From Brevundimonas fluminis (GTDB taxonomy: Bacteria; Pseudomonadota; Alphaproteobacteria; Caulobacterales; Caulobacteraceae), in contig NZ_RQWJ01000004.1 in assembly GCF_003934285.1 (NCBI RefSeq), positions 186,001 to 250,000 on the forward strand: a stretch of DNA of 64,000 bases, written 5' to 3'. Numbering within the stretch: the first letter of the stretch is position 1; each line of letters opens with the position of its first letter. This document shows positions 48,107-57,523 of this stretch, in pieces. The notes below the pieces were generated by a model that did not search any database, was not told the origin of the DNA, and was given only the letters and a program-made list of their open reading frames with translations. The position numbers and the translations under genes were made by a program.

Positions 48107-49258
48107 TCACTCCGGCAGATCCAGCGTCGCCGTCGCCATCGCCGCCAGGCCTTCGTCGCGGCCGGTGAAACCGAGCCCTTCGGTCGTCGTCGCCTTCACG
48201 CTGACGGCGTGGAGCGGGAGTTCCAGAATCGTCGCGATGCGGTCGCGCATGGCCTGACGGTGCGGCTTCACCTTCGGCCGCTCGCAGATCAGGGTGACGT
48301 CCGCATGCACGATGCGGCCGCCGCGCGCCGCGGCCAGGTCGCGGGCGTGGGCGAGGAACGCGTCGGACGCCGCGCCCTTCCAGCGCGGATCGGAGGGCGG
48401 AAAGTGGTCGCCGATGTCGCCTTCGGCCAGAGCGCCCAGAATGGCGTCGGTCAGGGCGTGCAGGCCGGCGTCGGCGTCGGAATGCCCGATCAGGCTCCTG
48501 TCGTGCGGGATCTCGACGCCGCACAGCCAGACCGCGCCGCCGGGTCCCCAGCGATGCACGTCGTAGCCGTGGCCGACGCGGGTGATTCGACGTTCCGTCG
48601 ACGCGAGAAGGGCTTCCGCCATGGCGAAATCCTCAGGATGGGTCAGCTTCATCAGGCGCGCGTCGCCGGGGACCTGGGCCACGGTCAGGCCGGCGCGGCG
48701 CAGGGCTTCGCTCTCGTCCGTCGGCGAGACTGCGTCCGGCCAGGCGTCCAGGGCGGCGGTGAGGGCGCCGACCCGGGCCGCCTGCGGGGTCTGGACGCGC
48801 AGCAAGCCGTCGCGCGTGACGGTCTCGCCGACGCGGCCCTGATCGTCGCGGCGCAGGCTGTCGGCGACCGGCAGGACCGGGGCGGCGGCGTCCGCCGTCG
48901 CGAGGGCGTCCAGCAGGGCGTCGATCACCGCTCGGGGGAGCAGCGGCCGCGCGGCGTCGTGGACGAGGACCGCCCGGTCGGCCGGCTGGTCGGAAAGTGC
49001 CGCCAGACCGGCCCGGACCGAGCGGGCGCGATCGGCGCCTCCGGCCACGGCGATCCAGCCGGCGAGACCGGCGAGGGCGCGATCCGCCTCCTGGCGCGCG
49101 TCGGCGGGAATGCAGACGACGACCGGATCCGCGCCCGCGTCCCTGAGCGCGGCGACCGAGCGGCGCAGCACGGGCATCCCGCCCAGCAGACGCCATTGTT
49201 TGGCGCCGCCCGCGCGGCTTCCGGTCCCGGCGGCGACGACGATGGCGGAGAAGGTCAT
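48107..49258 (-). CDS. ispDF: Bifunctional IspD/IspF (MEP isoprenoid pathway)
   Basis: 383 residues. IspD domain (about 1-220): [19 protein letters not shown] (CTP site), [11 protein letters not shown] and VQTPQAAR, forming CDP-methylerythritol. IspF domain (about 225-383): [15 protein letters not shown] (zinc His), [38 protein letters not shown] and [13 protein letters not shown], forming the cyclic diphosphate. Fusion of these non-consecutive enzymes is typical of alphaproteobacteria. ATG at 49256-49258. Confidence 0.96.
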   Translation of the reverse strand: MTFSAIVVAAGTGSRAGGAKQWRLLGGMPVLRRSVAALRDAGADPVVVCIPADARQEADRALAGLAGWIAVAGGADRARSVRAGLAALSDQPADRAVLVHDAARPLLPRAVIDALLDALATADAAAPVLPVADSLRRDDQGRVGETVTRDGLLRVQTPQAARVGALTAALDAWPDAVSPTDESEALRRAGLTVAQVPGDARLMKLTHPEDFAMAEALLASTERRITRVGHGYDVHRWGPGGAVWLCGVEIPHDRSLIGHSDADAGLHALTDAILGALAEGDIGDHFPPSDPRWKGAASDAFLAHARDLAAARGGRIVHADVTLICERPKVKPHRQAMRDRIATILELPLHAVSVKATTTEGLGFTGRDEGLAAMATATLDLPE

Positions 49259-49352
49259 GGCTGGGCTTCTAGTCAGGCGCGGGCCGGCTGGCGAGGGGCG
49301 TTGCGCGCGGCGCGTCGCGGGCGCAGCATCCCCTTGAGGGAGAGGGCATTCC

Positions 49353-49772
49353 ATGACGCAGACCATTCTCGCGCCGGTGATGACGCTGGTGCTCTGGTCG
49401 CTGGTGATGTGGGCGTGGCTTTACGTCACGCGCATCCCGGCGATGCGGAAGGCGCGGATCAAGCTGGATCCCGAGGCGCCGACGGGAGCGCTGACCCAGT
49501 CGCTGCCGCCGCGGGTGCGGTGGAAGGCCGACAACTACAACCACCTGATGGAGCAGCCGACGATCTTCTACGCGACGGCGCTCGCGCTGGCGGTGGCGGG
49601 GTCTGGCGGCGGACTGAACCTCTGGCTGGCGTGGACCTACGTCGGGCTGAGGATCGCGCACAGCCTGGTGCAGGCGCTGGTCAACGTCATCCTGCTGCGG
49701 TGGGCGCTGTTCATGGCGGCGAGCGGGGTGCTGGTCGTTCTGGCGGTCCGGGCGGCGGTGCGGGTGTTCTGA
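49353..49772 (+). CDS. MAPEG family membrane protein
   Basis: 139 residues and about four helices. [34 protein letters not shown], taken as overlapping short blocks ([22 protein letters not shown]), is the conserved bacterial MAPEG core, followed by [15 protein letters not shown]. Substrate unknown. It lies 16 bases upstream of dusB. Sequence differs markedly from the other MAPEG protein (3746-4144), so the two are not a recent duplication. Confidence 0.87.
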   Translation: MTQTILAPVMTLVLWSLVMWAWLYVTRIPAMRKARIKLDPEAPTGALTQSLPPRVRWKADNYNHLMEQPTIFYATALALAVAGSGGGLNLWLAWTYVGLRIAHSLVQALVNVILLRWALFMAASGVLVVLAVRAAVRVF

Positions 49773-49788
49773 ATCCTCCGGGCGCCGT

Positions 49789-50796
49789 ATGAGGCGCCGC
49801 GTGACGACCCAGACCCTTCAGATCGGCGACGTGACGGTGCCCGGCCGGGTGCTGATGGCGCCCATGACCGGCATCACCGACCTGCCGTTCCGGCGGCTGG
49901 CCAGCCGGCTGGGCGCGCCCTACGTGGCGACGGAGATGGTGGCCTCGACCGAGCTCGCGCGCGGTCGGCCGGACGTGGTGCGGCGCGCCGCCGTGGGCGA
50001 AGGCTTGCCGCTGACGGTGATCCAGCTGGTGGGACGCGACCCGACCAGCATGGGCGAGGGGGCGCGCATGGCCGAACAGGCGGGCGCCGACCTGATCGAT
50101 CTGAATTTCGGCTGTCCGGCCAAGGAGGTCACCGGCGCGGCGGCCGGTTCGGCGCTGATGCGGCATCCTGAACTCGCGGTGCGGATCATCGACTCCGTCG
50201 TGAAGGCGACGTCGCGGCCGGTGACGGTGAAGATGCGTCTGGGCTGGGACGATCGCGACCGGAACGCGCCGACGATCGCGGCGCGGGCGCGCGACGTGGG
50301 CGTCAAGGCCGTCACCGTGCATGGGCGCACGCGGTGCCAGTTCTACACCGGGACGGCCGACTGGGATGCGGTGGCCGAGGTCAAGGCCGCAGTGGACGTG
50401 CCCGTCATCGTCAACGGCGACGTGACGTCGGCGGGCCACGCTCGGGAAGCGCTGGACCGATCCGGCGCGGACGCGGTGATGCTGGGGCGGGGGGTGTACG
50501 GACGCCCGTGGCTGGCGGCCGACATGCAGGCGGCCCTGGACGGGCGCACGGCCGGGGCGGAGCCGGGAGCGGCGCAGCGGCATGCTCTGGTGGTGGAGCA
50601 TTTCCGCGCAGTGCTGGAGTTCTACGGCGAAGTGTTGGGGCTGCGCATGTTCCGCAAGCATCTCGGCTGGTACGTCGAACAGGCGCCCTGGCCGGCGGAT
50701 CCGGGGGACCGACGTACGGCCAAGGCGAGGCTTTGCCGCCTGGAACGGCCGGAAGAGGTTGAGGAGGAGTTGGCCATACTTTGGCGGCTGAAGTGA
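49789..50796 (+). CDS. dusB: tRNA-dihydrouridine synthase DusB (NifR3)
   Basis: 335-residue FMN-dependent enzyme reducing uridines in the tRNA D-loop. TIM-barrel blocks: VLMAPMTGITDLPFRRLA, QLVGRDP, DLNFGCPAKEV (catalytic Cys), VKMRLGWDD, TVHGRTRCQFYTG and NGDVTSAGHA. The helical C-domain has EFYGEVLGLRMFRKHLGWY. ATG at 49789 or GTG at 49801 (with GAGG six bases upstream). In most alphaproteobacteria ntrB and ntrC follow; here ntrY is next. Confidence 0.95.
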   Translation: MRRRVTTQTLQIGDVTVPGRVLMAPMTGITDLPFRRLASRLGAPYVATEMVASTELARGRPDVVRRAAVGEGLPLTVIQLVGRDPTSMGEGARMAEQAGADLIDLNFGCPAKEVTGAAAGSALMRHPELAVRIIDSVVKATSRPVTVKMRLGWDDRDRNAPTIAARARDVGVKAVTVHGRTRCQFYTGTADWDAVAEVKAAVDVPVIVNGDVTSAGHAREALDRSGADAVMLGRGVYGRPWLAADMQAALDGRTAGAEPGAAQRHALVVEHFRAVLEFYGEVLGLRMFRKHLGWYVEQAPWPADPGDRRTAKARLCRLERPEEVEEELAILWRLK

Positions 50797-50856
50797 CGCG
50801 GTTCGGCAACTGACCTGTTGATTTTGCGCAACAGCTCGGGGAGAGTGCCTGTCCGC

Positions 50857-53124
50857 ATGAGCTCGTCGACGACCCCGCAGGACGCCCCGAGCCCCGCGCT
50901 GACCGCGCGGGCGCCCCTGCTTCCGCTGCTCTCGGGCATGAGCGGCCGCCCCCTGTTCGCCCTGGCCTACGTCGTCGCCTTCCTGATCGTCGGGGGCGCC
51001 ATCTGGGTGGTGGCGACCGCCCCGTCGGCCCCGGGCGTGGAGGCGGACCGGAACTTCACCAGTCAGATCGTGCTGGCGGCGCTGATCGGCAATCTGCTGA
51101 TCATCGGGACCCTTGCGATCGTGGTGGCGCGCCAGGTGCTGGCGCTGGTGCGGGACCGATCGCGTGCCGGGGCGCGGCTGCACCTGCGGTTCGTCACCCT
51201 GTTCTCGCTGGTCGCGGTGGCGCCGGCCGTCGTCATCGCCCTGGTCTTCGGCGTGCTGGTCAGCCGCGGGGTCGACCAGTGGTTCAGCAAGAACGTGAGC
51301 GACGCCGTCGAGAACGGCGCCGACATCGCCCGGGCCTATCTGCAGGATGTCGGCGGGACGCTGGAAGCGGACCTGTCGACCATGGCCAACGAGCTCACGG
51401 CTCCCGAGGCGACTTCCGGCTTCCGGGAGAACCGGATCTGGTTCTCGACCCTGCTGGCGCAGACCGCGGGAATCTTCGGTTATCCCGCCCTCTACATCAT
51501 CGACGGCGAGGGGCAGGTCCTGGCCCGCGGTGAACTGCCCGGGGCGCCGCCCTACCGCGTTCCTCCGCCCGCGGATCTGGAGCTGGCCGCCGCCGGAGAG
51601 GAGGCGCCGAGCGGGGTCACCGAGGGGCCCGACGCGGTCCGCGCCCTGTATCCGCTGACGGGCTATGGCGACGCCTACCTCTATGCCGTCCGGCCGCTGC
51701 AGCCGGGCCTGATCTCCCAGATGCGCAACAGCGAGCAGTCGATCGTCGCCTACCGCCAGGCCGAGCAGAGCCGCGAGCGCCTCCAGTGGGCGTTCGCGCT
51801 GAGCTATCTGGAGACGGCGCTTCTGGTGCTGGTGGGGGCGGTCGGACTGGGCATGGCCGCCGCCAGCGCCATTTCGGCGCCGATCGGGCGGCTGATCTCA
51901 GCCGCGGACCAGGTGGCGGCCGGCGACCTGTCGGCGCGCGTCGACGAGCCGTCGGACGTCGACGATCTGGCCGCGCTGTCGAACGCCTTCAATCGCATGA
52001 CGGGGGACCTTCAGGCGCAGCAGACGGCCCTGCTGGCCGCCAGCGAAGAGGCGGTTGGGCGCAGCCGGTTCATCGAGACGGTGCTGTCCGGCGTGTCGGC
52101 GGGGGTGATCGGCCTTGACCGCAAGGGGCGGATCTCCGCGGTGAACGAAAGCGCGGTTTTGCTGCTCGGCATCGCCGAGACCGAGCTGATCGGCATGACC
52201 CTGGCCGAGGTGTCGCCAGAACTGAGCGACCTGCTCAAGCGGGGCGAGGCGCACATCGAGGAGGACGTCGACGTCACGCGCGAGGGCGAGACGCGACGGC
52301 TGCGCGTGCGGATCGAGGGCGGTCTGGGCGGCGAGATGGTGCTGACCTTCGACGACATCACCCGGCTGGTCACCGCGCAGCGAAACGCCGCGTGGCGGGA
52401 CGTGGCGCGCCGCATCGCTCACGAGATCAAGAACCCGCTGACGCCGATCCAGCTGTCCGCCGAGCGCCTGCGCCGTCGTTACCGCAGCCGGGTGGAGGAC
52501 GACGTCGAGACCTTCGACCGCTGCACCGAGACGATCATCCGGCAGGTCGGCGACATCGGCCGGATGGTCGACGAGTTCTCGTCCTTCGCCCGCATGCCCA
52601 CCCCGCGCTTCACGGCCGCGAATCCGGCCGAACTGCTGCGCGAGGCGGTGTTCGCCCAGCGGGTGGCGCATCCGGACGTGGCGGTGGAGATGCCGAAGCC
52701 GCCGGCGAAGGTCGTCGCCCACTGGGACGGCCGCATGGTCGGCCAGGCCCTGACCAACATCCTGAAGAACGCCGGGGAGTCCGTGCTGGCGCGGCGCGCC
52801 GTCGAGGGCCCCGGCGATCCCGAGGCTACGGCCATCGTCGCGCGGCTGACGGTCGAGGACCATCAGGCGTGCTTCATCGTCGAGGACGACGGCATCGGGC
52901 TGCCCGAGAAGGACCGGGACCGGCTGACCGAACCCTATGTGACGACGCGCGAGAAGGGCACCGGCCTGGGCCTCGCGATCGTGCGGCGCATCTGCGAGGA
53001 CCATGGCGGCGAGCTGAAGCTGGGCGACGCCGAGACCCTGCGCGGGGCGCGGATGACCCTGGTGTTTCCCTTGAAGCCGGGCGTGACCCGGACCCCTGCG
53101 ACTGCAAACGCGACGGCGAGCTAG
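50857..53124 (+). CDS. ntrY: Nitrogen-regulation sensor histidine kinase NtrY
   Basis: About 755 residues. Three N-terminal transmembrane helices lie within about residues 30-140, then a periplasmic sensor segment (about 145-310) and another helix near 320-345. A HAMP domain (about 350-400, ISAPIGRLISAADQVAAGDLSARV) and a PAS domain (about 415-500) follow. The HisKA motif IAHEIKNPLTPIQLSAERL has the phospho-His at about 522. The HATPase has N-box NILKNAGESV and GTGLGLAIV. The start is uncertain: ATG at 50857 was chosen; TTG at 50818 and GTG at 50845 are in frame. It precedes ntrX by nine bases. Confidence 0.93.
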   Translation: MSSSTTPQDAPSPALTARAPLLPLLSGMSGRPLFALAYVVAFLIVGGAIWVVATAPSAPGVEADRNFTSQIVLAALIGNLLIIGTLAIVVARQVLALVRDRSRAGARLHLRFVTLFSLVAVAPAVVIALVFGVLVSRGVDQWFSKNVSDAVENGADIARAYLQDVGGTLEADLSTMANELTAPEATSGFRENRIWFSTLLAQTAGIFGYPALYIIDGEGQVLARGELPGAPPYRVPPPADLELAAAGEEAPSGVTEGPDAVRALYPLTGYGDAYLYAVRPLQPGLISQMRNSEQSIVAYRQAEQSRERLQWAFALSYLETALLVLVGAVGLGMAAASAISAPIGRLISAADQVAAGDLSARVDEPSDVDDLAALSNAFNRMTGDLQAQQTALLAASEEAVGRSRFIETVLSGVSAGVIGLDRKGRISAVNESAVLLLGIAETELIGMTLAEVSPELSDLLKRGEAHIEEDVDVTREGETRRLRVRIEGGLGGEMVLTFDDITRLVTAQRNAAWRDVARRIAHEIKNPLTPIQLSAERLRRRYRSRVEDDVETFDRCTETIIRQVGDIGRMVDEFSSFARMPTPRFTAANPAELLREAVFAQRVAHPDVAVEMPKPPAKVVAHWDGRMVGQALTNILKNAGESVLARRAVEGPGDPEATAIVARLTVEDHQACFIVEDDGIGLPEKDRDRLTEPYVTTREKGTGLGLAIVRRICEDHGGELKLGDAETLRGARMTLVFPLKPGVTRTPATANATAS

Positions 53125-53133
53125 CGAGGCGAG

Positions 53134-54558
53134 ATGCGACCCACAGGCGCTGACATTCTGGTCGTGGACGACGAGGCGGACATCCGGGAACTGGTGTCCG
53201 GCCTGCTGGAAGACGAGGGCCACGCCGTGCGCGTGGCGTCCAACTCCGACGAGGCGATCGCCGCCATCCGCGCGCGGCGGCCTTCGCTGGCCCTGCTGGA
53301 CATCTGGATGCAGGGCGGCGGCCTCGACGGGCTGGAACTGCTGGACGTCATCAAGGGCGTCGACGAGGACCTGCCGGTCGTCATGATCTCCGGCCACGGC
53401 AACATCGAAACGGCCGTCAGCGCGCTGAAGCGCGGCGCCTACGACTTCATCGAGAAGCCGTTCAAGTCAGACCGTCTGGTGGTCGTGATCCAGCGGGCGC
53501 TGGAGGCGGCGGCGCTGAAGCGCGAGAACAGGCGGCTGCGGACGCAGGTGATGGCCCCGCCGGGGCTGATCGGCAAGTCGGCGGCGGCCCAGACGCTGCG
53601 CGCGACCATCGCCAAGGTGGCGCCCGCCAACAGCCGGGTGCTGATCTCGGGCCCTCCGGGATCGGGCAAGGAGCTGGTGGCCCGCCAGATTCACGACGCC
53701 AGCCCTCGCGCGCGCTGCGAGTTCGTGGCCATTTCGGCCGCCGGGATGACGCCGGAGCGGCTGGACGTCGAACTGTTCGGCGAGGAGGGCGACCAGGGCC
53801 GCCCGCACAAGGTGGGCGTGTTCGAGCGCGCCCATGGCGGCACCCTGTATCTGGACGAGGTCGCGGACATGCCGCGCGAGAGCCAGAGCCGCATCCTGCG
53901 CGTGCTGGTCGAGCAGCGATTCCGCCGCGTCGGGGGCGAACAGGACGTGCAGGTCGACGTCCGCGTCGTGTCGTCCAGCAGCCGCGATCTGAAGGTGGAG
54001 ATCGAGCAGGGCCGGTTCCGCGAGGATCTGTTCCACCGCCTGAACGTGGTGCCGGTGCGGGTGCCGCCGCTGTCCGAGCGTCGCGAGGACATCGCCGAAC
54101 TGGTCGAGCATTTCGTGGAGTCGATCTGCGCCGCCCAGGGCCTGACGCGTCGTCGCATCGCCGACGACGCGGTGGCGGTGATGCAGGTTCACCCGTGGCC
54201 GGGGAACGTGCGGCAGCTGCGCAACAACGTGGAGCGGCTGCTGATCCTTGCCTCCGGCGAGGCGGACGAGCCGATCACGGCGGACATGCTGCCGCAGGAG
54301 GCGTCGACGTCGTCGGGCGGCGGCGGCCTGGGGGCCGACAGGATCATCGCCCTGCCGCTGCGCGAGGCGCGTGAGGTGTTCGAGCGCGAGTATCTGTCGG
54401 CGCAGATCATGCGCTTCGGAGGCAACATCAGCCGCACCGCCGGATTCATCGGGATGGAGCGGTCGGCGCTGCACCGGAAGCTGAAGTCGCTGGGGGTCTC
54501 GCCCTCTCGCGGCGGGGACGAGGATCTGGACGGGACGGGCGGGGAGGGCGAGGGCTGA
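53134..54558 (+). CDS. ntrX: Nitrogen-regulation response regulator NtrX
   Basis: 474 residues. The receiver (about 7-120) has acceptor Asp56 in LALLDIWMQ and Lys in FIEKPF. The AAA+ sigma-54-type ATPase (about 145-370) has Walker A GPPGSGKELVARQIH and Walker B GGTLYLDEV. The region that should contain GAFTGA reads GEEGDQGRPHKVGVFERAHG and has no GAFTGA, so direct sigma-54 activation is unlikely. The C-terminal Fis-type HTH has GGNISRTAGFIGMERSALHRKL. It overlaps the aminotransferase gene by one base. Confidence 0.93.
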   Translation: MRPTGADILVVDDEADIRELVSGLLEDEGHAVRVASNSDEAIAAIRARRPSLALLDIWMQGGGLDGLELLDVIKGVDEDLPVVMISGHGNIETAVSALKRGAYDFIEKPFKSDRLVVVIQRALEAAALKRENRRLRTQVMAPPGLIGKSAAAQTLRATIAKVAPANSRVLISGPPGSGKELVARQIHDASPRARCEFVAISAAGMTPERLDVELFGEEGDQGRPHKVGVFERAHGGTLYLDEVADMPRESQSRILRVLVEQRFRRVGGEQDVQVDVRVVSSSSRDLKVEIEQGRFREDLFHRLNVVPVRVPPLSERREDIAELVEHFVESICAAQGLTRRRIADDAVAVMQVHPWPGNVRQLRNNVERLLILASGEADEPITADMLPQEASTSSGGGGLGADRIIALPLREAREVFEREYLSAQIMRFGGNISRTAGFIGMERSALHRKLKSLGVSPSRGGDEDLDGTGGEGEG

Positions 54559-55421
54559 TGTCGCGAGTCGCCTACGTCAACGGCGTCTATCGTCCGCATC
54601 GGGACGCCGTGGTCCATGTGGAGGATCGGGGCTACCAGTTCGCCGACGGCGTCTATGAGGTGTGGTCGGTATTCGAGGGCCGGCTCGCCGACTTCGACGC
54701 GCACATGACCCGGCTCCATCGCAGCCTCGACGAATTGAGGATCCGAATCCCGATGACGCGCGAGGCGCTGACGCAGGTGCTGCGCGAGACGGTGCGACGC
54801 AACCGGGTGCGTGACGGCCTGGTCTACATCCAGGTGACGCGGGGCACGGCGCGGCGCGACCATGTCTTTCCGGGCGAGGAGACGGCGCCCAGCGTGGTGG
54901 TGACCGCCCGGCCGATGGACATGCGCAAGGCCGAAGCCTCGGCCAGGAAGGGCGTGGCGGTGATCACCCAGCCGGACATCCGGTGGGGCCGATGCGACAT
55001 CAAGACGGTGGGTCTGCTGCCGAACGTGCTGGCCAAGCAGGCGGCGCGCGAGGCGGGCGCGGCCGAGGCGTGGATGGTCGACGAGATGGGTCTGGTCACC
55101 GAGGGCGGATCGACCAACGCGTGGATCGTGGACGAGCATGGCGTCCTTCGGACCCGCGACGTTCAGGCCAACATCCTGCGCGGCTGCACCCGCGCGGCGC
55201 TGCTGGAACTCGTGCGCGAGACGGGGATCACCTTCGACGAACGGGCCTTCACCGTCGAGGAGGCGAAGAGGGCGAAGGAGGCCTTCTACACCGCCGCCAG
55301 CGCCTGGGTGATGCCGGTGATCTCGGTCGACGGCGCGAAGATCGGCGACGGCAAGCCGGGCGAGATCACGAGGCGGCTGCGCAAACTGTATCTTGAACGG
55401 GCGCGCGAAGAGGCCATCTAG
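54558..55421 (+). CDS. dat: D-amino acid aminotransferase (D-alanine transaminase type)
   Basis: 287-residue fold-type IV PLP enzyme. [16 protein letters not shown] (N-terminal), the PLP lysine in [30 protein letters not shown], and the C-terminal [13 protein letters not shown] are typical of D-alanine transaminases rather than BCATs. It interconverts D-Ala/D-Glu and keto acids for cell-wall precursors. It is embedded between ntrX (one-base overlap) and hfq (83 bases), an arrangement I recall from Caulobacter. Confidence 0.9.
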   Translation: MSRVAYVNGVYRPHRDAVVHVEDRGYQFADGVYEVWSVFEGRLADFDAHMTRLHRSLDELRIRIPMTREALTQVLRETVRRNRVRDGLVYIQVTRGTARRDHVFPGEETAPSVVVTARPMDMRKAEASARKGVAVITQPDIRWGRCDIKTVGLLPNVLAKQAAREAGAAEAWMVDEMGLVTEGGSTNAWIVDEHGVLRTRDVQANILRGCTRAALLELVRETGITFDERAFTVEEAKRAKEAFYTAASAWVMPVISVDGAKIGDGKPGEITRRLRKLYLERAREEAI

Positions 55422-55424
55422 CCG

Positions 55425-55454
55425 TTGCTCCGGCGCGTCATCGACCGCTAGGGT
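55425..55454 (+). promoter_or_regulatory. Probable hfq-hflX promoter
   Basis: TTGCTC at 55425-55430, 18-base spacer, TAGGGT at 55449-55454, about 50 bases before the hfq ATG. It has the same -10-like hexamer as the promoters at 11714 and 23868. Confidence 0.45.
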
Positions 55455-55504
55455 GCCGCACCGCCCGACCGGACGGAAACAACAAGAACAGGGGCCAACC
55501 CGCC

Positions 55505-55750
55505 ATGTCGCAAGACAAACGCCAGAACCTGCAGGACACCTTCCTGAACGCGGTCCGCAAGACCAAGACGCCCCTGACCATCTTCCTGGTCAACGGGGTC
55601 AAGCTGCAGGGCATCGTGACCTGGTTCGACAATTTCTGCGTGCTGCTGCGCCGGGACGGCCAGTCCCAGTTGGTCTACAAGCACGCCATCTCGACCATCA
55701 TGCCGTCGGCGCCCGTGCAGCTGTACGAGCCCGACGCCGAAGAAGACTGA
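55505..55750 (+). CDS. hfq: RNA chaperone Hfq
   Basis: 81 residues. Sm1 motif: [20 protein letters not shown] then [18 protein letters not shown]. Sm2 motif: [12 protein letters not shown] with the RNA-binding Lys-His at 59-60. It forms a hexameric ring that pairs small RNAs with mRNAs. The acidic tail (YEPDAEED) is short. The hflX start codon directly follows the stop. Confidence 0.97.
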   Translation: MSQDKRQNLQDTFLNAVRKTKTPLTIFLVNGVKLQGIVTWFDNFCVLLRRDGQSQLVYKHAISTIMPSAPVQLYEPDAEED

Positions 55751-57046
55751 TTGTCCAAACACATCGATCATGCCGTCCCGCTGATCCGGGCCGTCGTCGT
55801 CCATCCCGACCGGCGCGAGGGCGCGGACCGGGCGGCGGCCGAACGTCTGGAGGAGGCCACAGGTCTGGCCCGCGCGCTGGACCTGGACGTCCGCGCCCAG
55901 GAGATCGTGCGCGTGCGCAAGCCCGTGCCTGCGACCCTGTTCGGATCGGGCAAGGTCGAGGAGCTGGCGGCGCTGGTGCGGGCGGCCGAGGCCGAGGCCG
56001 TGGTGGTCGACGACCAGCTGAGCCCTGTGCAGCAGCGCAATCTTGAAAAGGCCTGGGACGCCAAGGTCATCGACCGCACCGGGCTGATCCTGGAAATCTT
56101 CGGCCGCCGCGCGCGGACGCGGGAAGGCAAGCTGCAGGTCGAGCTGGCGCGGCTGGAGTACGAGCGCTCGAGGCTGGTGCGGACCTGGACCCATCTGGAG
56201 CGTCAGCGCGGCGGCACCGGGTCGACCGGCGGCCCCGGCGAGACCCAGATCGAGATCGACCGCCGACTGATCGCCGACCGCATCGTCAAGCTGAAGGGCG
56301 AGTTGGAGGAGGTGCGGCGCACGCGCGGCCTGCAGCGGAAGCAGCGGGCCAAGGCCCCGCATCCGACCGTGGCGCTGGTCGGCTACACCAATGCCGGCAA
56401 GTCGACGTTGTTCAACCGGCTGACGGGGTCCGAGGTGCTGGCCAAGGATCTGCTGTTCGCCACGCTGGACACGACCCAGCGGACGCTGAAGCTGCCGCAG
56501 GGGCGGCCGGCGATCATCGCCGACACCGTGGGCTTCATCTCCGACCTGCCGCACGAACTGGTCGACAGCTTCCGCGCGACGCTGGAGGAGGTGGGCGAGG
56601 CCGACCTGATCCTGCATGTGCGGGACATAGCGTCGGAGGACACCGAGGCGCAGGCCAAGGACGTCGAGGCGGTGCTGAAGCAGATCCCGCCGGTCGAGGG
56701 CAAGGCGCGGCGCGTGCTGGAGGTCTGGAACAAGATCGACCTGCTGACGCCCGAGGCGCGCGAGCTGGCCGAGGGGCAGGCCGCGCGGGCGGGCGAGGGT
56801 GGGGCCGTGCCGGTCTCGGCCTGGACCGGCGAGGGGATCGAGGCCTTGCGTCGGGCGATCGCCGACCGCATCGACGACGAGCCGGAGATGGAGCTGACGC
56901 TGGAACCCTCGCAGGGCGAGGCGCTGGCCTGGCTGTACGAGAACGGCCGCGTGACGGGGCGCGAGACGGACGCCGAGGGGCGGACGCGGGTCACGGTGCG
57001 GCTGCACCCCGCGGCGCTGGGGCGGTGGGAGCGGGCGTTCGGCTGA
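55751..57046 (+). CDS. hflX: GTPase HflX
   Basis: 431-residue ribosome-splitting/rescue GTPase. The N-terminal HflX domain has ATLFGSGKVEELAAL, VVVDDQLSPVQQRNLEK and VIDRTGLILEIFGRRARTREGKLQVELA (conserved, in short blocks). It is followed by GTGSTGGPGETQIEIDRR and the G domain: P-loop GYTNAGKSTLFNRL, DTVGFISDLPHELVDSF and NKIDLL. The start is TTG at 55751, immediately after the hfq stop, and no in-frame ATG fits. It ends three bases before the left palindromic repeat. Confidence 0.95.
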   Translation: MSKHIDHAVPLIRAVVVHPDRREGADRAAAERLEEATGLARALDLDVRAQEIVRVRKPVPATLFGSGKVEELAALVRAAEAEAVVVDDQLSPVQQRNLEKAWDAKVIDRTGLILEIFGRRARTREGKLQVELARLEYERSRLVRTWTHLERQRGGTGSTGGPGETQIEIDRRLIADRIVKLKGELEEVRRTRGLQRKQRAKAPHPTVALVGYTNAGKSTLFNRLTGSEVLAKDLLFATLDTTQRTLKLPQGRPAIIADTVGFISDLPHELVDSFRATLEEVGEADLILHVRDIASEDTEAQAKDVEAVLKQIPPVEGKARRVLEVWNKIDLLTPEARELAEGQAARAGEGGAVPVSAWTGEGIEALRRAIADRIDDEPEMELTLEPSQGEALAWLYENGRVTGRETDAEGRTRVTVRLHPAALGRWERAFG

Positions 57047-57049
57047 CCC

Positions 57050-57102
57050 GTCTCCTCCCCATCGGAACGGTGGGGAGGCGGACCGCGAAGCGGTGGAGGG
57101 GC
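57050..57102 (+). repeat. Left inverted palindromic repeat of the DUF559 cassette
   Basis: 53 bases. It contains two hairpins, CCTCCCCA/TGGGGAGG and CCGC-GAA-GCGG. The outer 11 bases (GTCTCCTCCCC) and the inner 20 bases (ACCGCGAAGCGGTGGAGGGG) recur in inverted orientation at 57469-57522. It begins three bases after the hflX stop and could also act as a terminator. Confidence 0.8.
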
Positions 57103-57104
57103 GC

Positions 57105-57464
57105 CTACCGCGAGCTCCGTTCGGCCGCGACCTGCGTGATGAACGCGCCCACCCCATCGAGTTCGGTGCGAACGTCCTCGGCCGCGATCCGGATTACGCG
57201 AATGCTCTGACCGGTGAGCCATAGGGTGCGCTCGGCGTCGTGTCGCATCTGATCCGGGCGGTCGTGGCCTTGTCCATCCATTTCAACGGCCAGCTTCGTC
57301 TCGGCGCAGTAGAAGTCGAGGATGTGGAAGCCGACAGGAGGCTGGCGACGGAACTTCAGTCCTTCGATCTGGCCCCGCCGCACCGCACTCCAGAGGCGCG
57401 CTTCCGGTGGCGTGAGGGCGCGACGCATCTTGCGGGCGCGTTCGACCAGTTGCCGCGTGGCCAA
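57105..57464 (-). CDS. DUF559 (Vsr/PD-(D/E)XK-like) endonuclease
   Basis: 119 residues. ARKMRRALTPPEARLWSAVR, GLKFRRQPPVGFHILDFYCAETKLAVEMDG and the late RVIRIAAEDVRTELDGV (each a short block) define DUF559, related to very-short-patch repair endonucleases. The catalytic Asp/Glu set is plausible in ILDFYC and LAVEMDG. The start is TTG at 57464 with GGAGGGG upstream, contributed by the repeat itself; an internal ATG at 57428 is the alternative. It lies between two inverted repeats in the hflX-mazG gap. Biological role unknown. Confidence 0.82.
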   Translation of the reverse strand: MATRQLVERARKMRRALTPPEARLWSAVRRGQIEGLKFRRQPPVGFHILDFYCAETKLAVEMDGQGHDRPDQMRHDAERTLWLTGQSIRVIRIAAEDVRTELDGVGAFITQVAAERSSR

Positions 57465-57468
57465 GAGT

Positions 57469-57522
57469 CCCCTCCACCGCTTCGCGGTGCCCCTCCCCAT
57501 TCCTGCGGAACGGGGAGGAGAC
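57469..57522 (-). repeat. Right inverted palindromic repeat of the DUF559 cassette
   Basis: 54 bases, the inverted counterpart of 57050-57102. CCTCCCC/GGGGAGG arms flank a TTCC-TGC-GGAA inner stem, plus CCGC-TTC-GCGG. It ends one base before the mazG stop codon, so each flanking gene's stop is followed by the same GTCTCCTCCCC sequence. It also supplies the ribosome-binding site of the nuclease gene. Confidence 0.8.
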
Positions 57523-57523
57523 G

